Shown here: positions 60,001 to 64,000 of the stretch, piece after piece | Layout of the letters: the number at the start of each line of letters is the position of its first letter | How positions within the stretch are numbered: the first letter of the stretch is position 1 | From: Sulfurimonas sediminis | GTDB lineage: Bacteria > Campylobacterota > Campylobacteria > Campylobacterales > Sulfurimonadaceae | Direction: 5' to 3' | DNA: 64,000 bases | Assembly (NCBI RefSeq): GCF_014905115.1 | Contig: NZ_CP041235.1 | Location: 558,001-622,000, forward strand | The notes under the pieces: model-generated | What the model was told of the DNA's origin: nothing | The model's database searches: none | Seen by the model: the letters and a program-made list of their open reading frames with translations, nothing else | Position numbers and translations under genes: made by a program

Positions 60001-61386
60001 TTAAAAAGCTGCTGTTATTTGAATAGCAATACGGTTGCCCATATTGTCTAAAACTTTTTGTGCATTTGTATTACCCGGCGCTTTTGCATCCCGTATCATG
60101 TAGTTCAGATCGACTCTTGTTGCGCCTTTGAATCTGTATGAGGCACCAAGAGTTAGTGTTTTAAAGTTACGTTCGCCTTTGGTGTCATTTGTCAGACGGT
60201 TTAAGTAGTCATATCTACCAAATACTTCGAATTTTCTCTTTACAATTTCATACTGAAGGTTTACATATCCACCGTCTGCTTTGTTTTCACTGCCTGCAGC
60301 GAATTGAAACTGCCAGTTTTCAGTCTGTGGATCAGGGTCTGTGTCTTTTGCACCGGTATAAATCATCCCTGAGGCTCTCATATATTCCCCTTCTACTCTT
60401 ATGCCGTCTTTATGATAGGTAAAGCCTAAACCATATCGTTTGCGATCTGCATCAATTTGGGTAGTTGTTGTTCCGTTGTTGGAAAGAAGTTTTCTTTTTC
60501 CGCTTTGTCCCCAGACAAACATTTTGAGTGAATTGGTATAGTACCCTTTGCCCGGGTTTGCAAAAATTTTCTCAAATGCAAAGTAGCCGTAGTGGGTTGC
60601 CTGATCATTGGAACTGCTCATACTGACACCGTTTCCGTTTCCGTACATGTAAGCATAAGAGATGTTCCATGAGCCGATAAGTGGCAAGGTGTCAAAAATC
60701 TGCACACCTGTATCTCTAAAAGCACCGATTGGTCTGTTGATTTCTGTACTTGTATAGTGTACTGTCTGTGCGCCGCCTGCTGCTGCACCTGTTTGCGCTG
60801 CTCCTACTTTTGTTACCTGTCTTTCCAAAAGCTGTTGGAATGTCATAGAAGTAAACTCGATGTAAGGAGAAACAAAAACAGCCTGCAAGCCCTCTTCACT
60901 TCCCGGATATTTGAACATACCGGCTCTGACTTTTGCCCCTTTGATATGTTTGAGTGTTACAGAAGCGTCTGTAAAATAAGTACCGACATTTCTGTGCCCG
61001 GCAAGATTATTGATACCGTTGTTCCCAAACTCTGTCATAAAAAAGTAGTTGACAAGGTTGTCATTGTCAGCCATCCCTCTCATCGCCAAACGTGCCCGAA
61101 AAAGACTCATACCGGATTGTGACTCCAAGTCGGGATTTAAAAGAGAAAAAGGTGTTTTATTCTTACCGTCAGTGGCAATAAAAACTTTTCCCTCGTCTTT
61201 TTTATAATTTGCCTGAATAAATCCCCAGACTTTTGGTTTGTGACTGCGATAAGGCACTATGACACCTTTTGGTGCAAAAAACTCCGGTTGATACCCCTGT
61301 AGTTTGAGCCAGTCAGCAGCCTCAATCTGTGAAGTACAGACAAGGGCTGCCAAGCCAAGAAACTTTATTTTTAAAGTTGTTTTCAT
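60001..61386 (-). CDS. Outer membrane porin (phosphate-selective-porin-like)
   Basis: A 461-residue protein with a signal peptide (FLGLAALVCTSQIEA) and many amphipathic strands with aromatic girdles ending in IQITAAF, the terminal Phe typical of outer membrane barrels. It resembles OprO/OprP-type porins (FRARLAMRGMADN, YMRASGMIY, RFKGATRVDLNYMI). A perfect AGGAGG lies before the ATG, suggesting strong translation. A hydrophilic Ala/Gly/Gln loop (VGAAQTGAAAGGAQTVHY) may be an external loop. First gene of the sensor operon; substrate unknown. Confidence 0.85.
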   Translation of the reverse strand: MKTTLKIKFLGLAALVCTSQIEAADWLKLQGYQPEFFAPKGVIVPYRSHKPKVWGFIQANYKKDEGKVFIATDGKNKTPFSLLNPDLESQSGMSLFRARLAMRGMADNDNLVNYFFMTEFGNNGINNLAGHRNVGTYFTDASVTLKHIKGAKVRAGMFKYPGSEEGLQAVFVSPYIEFTSMTFQQLLERQVTKVGAAQTGAAAGGAQTVHYTSTEINRPIGAFRDTGVQIFDTLPLIGSWNISYAYMYGNGNGVSMSSSNDQATHYGYFAFEKIFANPGKGYYTNSLKMFVWGQSGKRKLLSNNGTTTTQIDADRKRYGLGFTYHKDGIRVEGEYMRASGMIYTGAKDTDPDPQTENWQFQFAAGSENKADGGYVNLQYEIVKRKFEVFGRYDYLNRLTNDTKGERNFKTLTLGASYRFKGATRVDLNYMIRDAKAPGNTNAQKVLDNMGNRIAIQITAAF

Positions 61387-61413
61387 ATTTTCCTCCTATG
61401 AAAGATTTTGGTA

Positions 61414-61446
61414 GTGTAAAACAAGAGTGAAAAGAAAGTGTAAAAA
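61414..61446. promoter_or_regulatory. Three direct GTG(t)AAAA repeats upstream of the porin
   Basis: GTGTAAAAC (61414), GTGAAAAGA (61427) and GTGTAAAAA (61438) recur at 13- and 11-base steps, 28-60 bases before the porin start. On the minus strand this is repeated TTTTACAC. OmpR-type regulators often bind tandem repeats about one helical turn apart, and one is encoded in the same gene run. The gap 61387-61530 shows nothing else I can support. Confidence 0.45.
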
Positions 61447-61530
61447 AGAGGATTTCTAGAACCTTTAACTAAAAGCAAAGCTTTCTAAAAGTACTATATA
61501 CAACTTTTAAAATATAGTTAAGGATTGTGA

Positions 61531-61932
61531 ATGGCTGAAATATATTTGGATACCAAAGCTTTTTTGGTTTCAGAGACAGATACGAAAGGGATTATCCGTT
61601 TTGCCAATGATGAGTTTTGTCATTATGCCGGATACAGTGTTGACGAACTTGTAGGAAAACCGCACAATATTGTCCGGCATCCCGATATGCCGCGTGCCGC
61701 TTTTAAAGATTTGTGGGATACGATAAAAAACGGGAAGCGATGGCGGGGCTTTGTAAAAAACAAGGCAAAAAACGGTGACTACTACTGGGTTTTTGCCACG
61801 GTCTACCCGTTTACCTCCTGTGATGGACAACCGGGCTATATCTCCTGCAGAAGAACAGTTTCAGAAATGGAAAAAGAGAAATATGAAAAAGTTTATAAAG
61901 AGATGAGAGCAAAGGAGCGCCATAATGGTTAA
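61531..61932 (+). CDS. PAS domain protein (Aer-like energy/redox sensor)
   Basis: A 133-residue protein made of one PAS domain resembling the FAD-binding PAS of Aer: SETDTKGIIRFANDEFCHYA, HNIVRHPDMPRAAFKDLWDT, WRGFVKNKAKNGDYYW. There is no membrane or output domain. It starts at ATG (61531) and overlaps the downstream chemoreceptor gene by 8 bp, so the two are co-translated. It probably signals through that or another receptor, as in the split Aer-like (CetA/CetB) pair of Campylobacter; that comparison is inference. Confidence 0.87.
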   Translation: MAEIYLDTKAFLVSETDTKGIIRFANDEFCHYAGYSVDELVGKPHNIVRHPDMPRAAFKDLWDTIKNGKRWRGFVKNKAKNGDYYWVFATVYPFTSCDGQPGYISCRRTVSEMEKEKYEKVYKEMRAKERHNG

Positions 61933-64000
61933 TTTTTTAACAAAGATTTCAGTAAGAAACAAGATGCTGCTTAATGTTGCCGTGCCTCTTGCGGTCATTA
62001 TCATCATAGCCATAAGTGCAATTTACACCCATTTGCAAAACAGTCAAAAGTATGAAACATACAGCATCATCGTTGATCTGGATCAAAAAATTTCCAAAGT
62101 TGTGCATGAGACACAAAAAGAGCGGGGTGCAACTGCCGGGTTTTTAGGCTCAAAAGGGAAAAAGTTTGCACAAAAACTCTCTTCGCAAAAAGAAGAGACG
62201 GACAAAAAAATTCAAGAACTGCAAAGCTATCTGCAAGACGGAAATGTCATCAGTCTGTTGGACAAAGATGTCAAAGCATACCTTGAAAAAGCACTGCAGG
62301 ATCTCTCACGGATAGACAACATTCGTTCTCAGGTGACGGCACAGAGTATAGGAGCAAAGGAAGCGATTGCCTACTACACACAAATGAATGCTAAATTTTT
62401 AAATTTTATAGCAAAAGCTTCTTTGCAGGCAGCAGATGCACAGCTCAGTGCCGAGACATTGGCGTATTATGATTTTTTACAGTCCAAAGAGAGAGCCGGC
62501 ATAGAGCGTGCAGTCGGAAGTGCCACTTTTGCAAATGACAAATTTATCAAAGGGGCAAAAACAAAACTTGCAGGACTGATCTCTGAACAAGAGGCATTTA
62601 TGAGCAGCTTTGAGACCCTTGCCTCAAAAAAAGATATCGCATATAAGAGAGAGATTCTGCAGGGGAAGGTGATTGAGGAAGTCAAACGGATGGAAACCAT
62701 TTTACTGACAGCCAAAGAGATTGGCGGGTTTGGTGTGGATGCCACCTACTGGTTTGATACGATTACAAAAAAAATAAACAGACTCAAAAAAGTGCAGGAG
62801 AAGATAGAAACAGGATTGACAGCCAGTGATAAAAGAAGCGAAGAACTCTTTAAACTTGCCATAGATATCGCAAACTTTGTACATGAAACACAAAAAGAGA
62901 GAGGTGCTACAGCAGGGTATATAGGTTCAAATGCCAAAAAATTCGTTACAAGACTTCCGGCACAGAGAGTTGCAAGTGATAAAAAACTGGTAAGACTCAA
63001 AGAGGACATCAGAAGTTTTCATTTTCAAAACTATCCACATGAATTACGAAAATGGGTCAATCAGTTTGTGCAAAAGATTCAAAAGTTACAGAGTGTAAGA
63101 AAACGGGTGACATCACTGGATATGGATGCTAAAACCGCTATTGGCTATTATACTGCTACAAATGCTTCCATGCTTGATACGATTGCCTACATGACACATT
63201 TGGCAAGAGATATAAAAAGCGGAAGAAAGCTTATTGCCTATTACAGTTTTTTGATGGCAAAAGAGAGAGCGGGCATAGAGCGGGCAGTACTTTCAAATGC
63301 CTTTGCCAGAAATAAATTTCTGCCTGGTATGAAAGACAAATTTGTAAAACTTATAACAGAACAAAAAAGCTTTTTACGAGTATTTCACTCTGTAGCTCCT
63401 TCCTATCTGGTGGCATATTATACAAAGCAGATGGCTATACCGGCAGTGCAGGAGGTTGAAAAGATGCGAAAAATTGCGCTTGAGGCCAATACCATAGGCG
63501 GATTTGGTGTGGATGCTTCTTACTGGTTTGATACTATCACGCAAAAAATCAATCTTTTGAAGAAAGTAGATGACCACCTGAGCCAGAATCTTACCCGCTT
63601 GGCACATGAAAAATATGAGAATGAAAAAAATGCGCTCTATCTGTATCTTTTTGTCATGCTCTTTATTATTTTGTTTACGGCAGTGCTTTCGTGGCTTATC
63701 AGCAAAAATATCACACACTCCGTTGCCAAAATAAGTAAAGGGATGGAACAGTTTCTGGAGTTTTTAAACAGAAAACACAATGTAATCGAGAAGATTGACC
63801 TGCATGGCAGTGATGAACTTGCCCGTGTTGCAAAAATGGTCAACGAACAGACAGATACGATTAATGAGGGAATTGAAAATGATATGCTGTGTGTCGGAGA
63901 GTCAATTCTTACACTTAACAAAGTACAGCAGGGCTCTTTTAAGTGCAGAGTCAATTCCGAGGCAACTAACTCGCAAATCCAGACTTTGGCAAATACAATC
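61925..64000 (+). CDS. Methyl-accepting chemotaxis-type receptor with tandem NIT domains, 3' end cut by window edge
   Basis: 692 codons are visible and no stop is reached. One helix (about residues 14-36) precedes a long periplasmic region with two copies of a nitrate/nitrite-sensing (NIT, PF08376) domain. VHETQKERGATAG occurs near residues 61 and 319, KERAGIERAV occurs twice, and IGGFGVDA(T/S)YWFDTIT occurs twice. The repeat unit is about 257 residues. A second helix (about 570-592, LYLFVMLFIILFTAVLSWLI) and a HAMP-like stretch follow. The signalling domain lies beyond the window, so chemoreceptor is inferred, but a kinase is not excluded. The upstream PAS gene overlaps by 8 bp. Confidence 0.8.
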   Translation, partial: MVNFLTKISVRNKMLLNVAVPLAVIIIIAISAIYTHLQNSQKYETYSIIVDLDQKISKVVHETQKERGATAGFLGSKGKKFAQKLSSQKEETDKKIQELQSYLQDGNVISLLDKDVKAYLEKALQDLSRIDNIRSQVTAQSIGAKEAIAYYTQMNAKFLNFIAKASLQAADAQLSAETLAYYDFLQSKERAGIERAVGSATFANDKFIKGAKTKLAGLISEQEAFMSSFETLASKKDIAYKREILQGKVIEEVKRMETILLTAKEIGGFGVDATYWFDTITKKINRLKKVQEKIETGLTASDKRSEELFKLAIDIANFVHETQKERGATAGYIGSNAKKFVTRLPAQRVASDKKLVRLKEDIRSFHFQNYPHELRKWVNQFVQKIQKLQSVRKRVTSLDMDAKTAIGYYTATNASMLDTIAYMTHLARDIKSGRKLIAYYSFLMAKERAGIERAVLSNAFARNKFLPGMKDKFVKLITEQKSFLRVFHSVAPSYLVAYYTKQMAIPAVQEVEKMRKIALEANTIGGFGVDASYWFDTITQKINLLKKVDDHLSQNLTRLAHEKYENEKNALYLYLFVMLFIILFTAVLSWLISKNITHSVAKISKGMEQFLEFLNRKHNVIEKIDLHGSDELARVAKMVNEQTDTINEGIENDMLCVGESILTLNKVQQGSFKCRVNSEATNSQIQTLANTI

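Overview
This window is a continuous stretch of bacterial chromosome. The gene content and order point to the Campylobacterota (epsilonproteobacteria), most probably Sulfurimonas or a close relative. The evidence is the leuS-lptE-folC-M23 peptidase-bactofilin-mfd run, with the peptidase and bactofilin overlapping as in Helicobacter csd1/ccmA; the mraY/gpmI divergent pair; the fabG-acpP-fabF-accA run; frequent TTG and GTG starts; AT-rich DNA; and many redox, sulfur and chemotaxis genes. The genus call is inference; no 16S gene lies in the window. Coding density is very high, and only one gap exceeds 300 bases.

Layout. 1-7.7 kb (minus strand): an edge-truncated UspE-like protein and a lone MrpE-like subunit, then a P-type cation ATPase whose stop overlaps a three-gene module: an ABC exporter membrane domain with no ATPase domain, an HlyD adaptor and a TolC-like channel. 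7.7-25.8 kb: housekeeping genes for peptidoglycan (mraY), purines (purN), glycolysis (gpmI), fatty acids (fabG, acpP, fabF, accA), trpF, rpe, a CheX-like/HDOD signalling pair, rpmB, a potassium channel, argJ, ppk and lnt. 25.8-39.3 kb (plus strand): yajC-secD-secF, leuS, lptE, a diguanylate cyclase, folC, the cell-shape peptidase/bactofilin pair and mfd. 39.3-42.1 kb: an amidoligase/glutamine-amidotransferase pair whose leader is replaced by a 272-bp nested-palindrome element, then a YmdB-type phosphoesterase. 42.1-53.2 kb: an orphan OmpR-type regulator, dnaX, a MurL-like epimerase fused by overlap to a MurD-like ligase, rho, surE and a TcdA-like protein. 53.2-64 kb: sulfur and signalling. One cluster has a split YeeE/YedE transporter, an AhpD-like protein, a periplasmic DsrE-like protein and a DUF1566 protein, with a divergent MerR regulator. 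The next has a porin, a second exported DsrE-like protein, a periplasmic Cache sensor, a response regulator and a histidine kinase. Last come a PAS protein and a chemoreceptor with duplicated NIT domains that runs off the right edge.

The features most worth following are: the ATPase-less ABC/HlyD/TolC module coupled to a P-type ATPase; the MurL-MurD pair, which suggests an alternative route to D-glutamate in the cell wall; the TTACATGTAA palindrome, found at least 12 times and always inside genes; the 272-bp palindromic element; the REP/BIME-like repeats; and the two neighbouring clusters that look built for taking up and sensing a sulfur compound.
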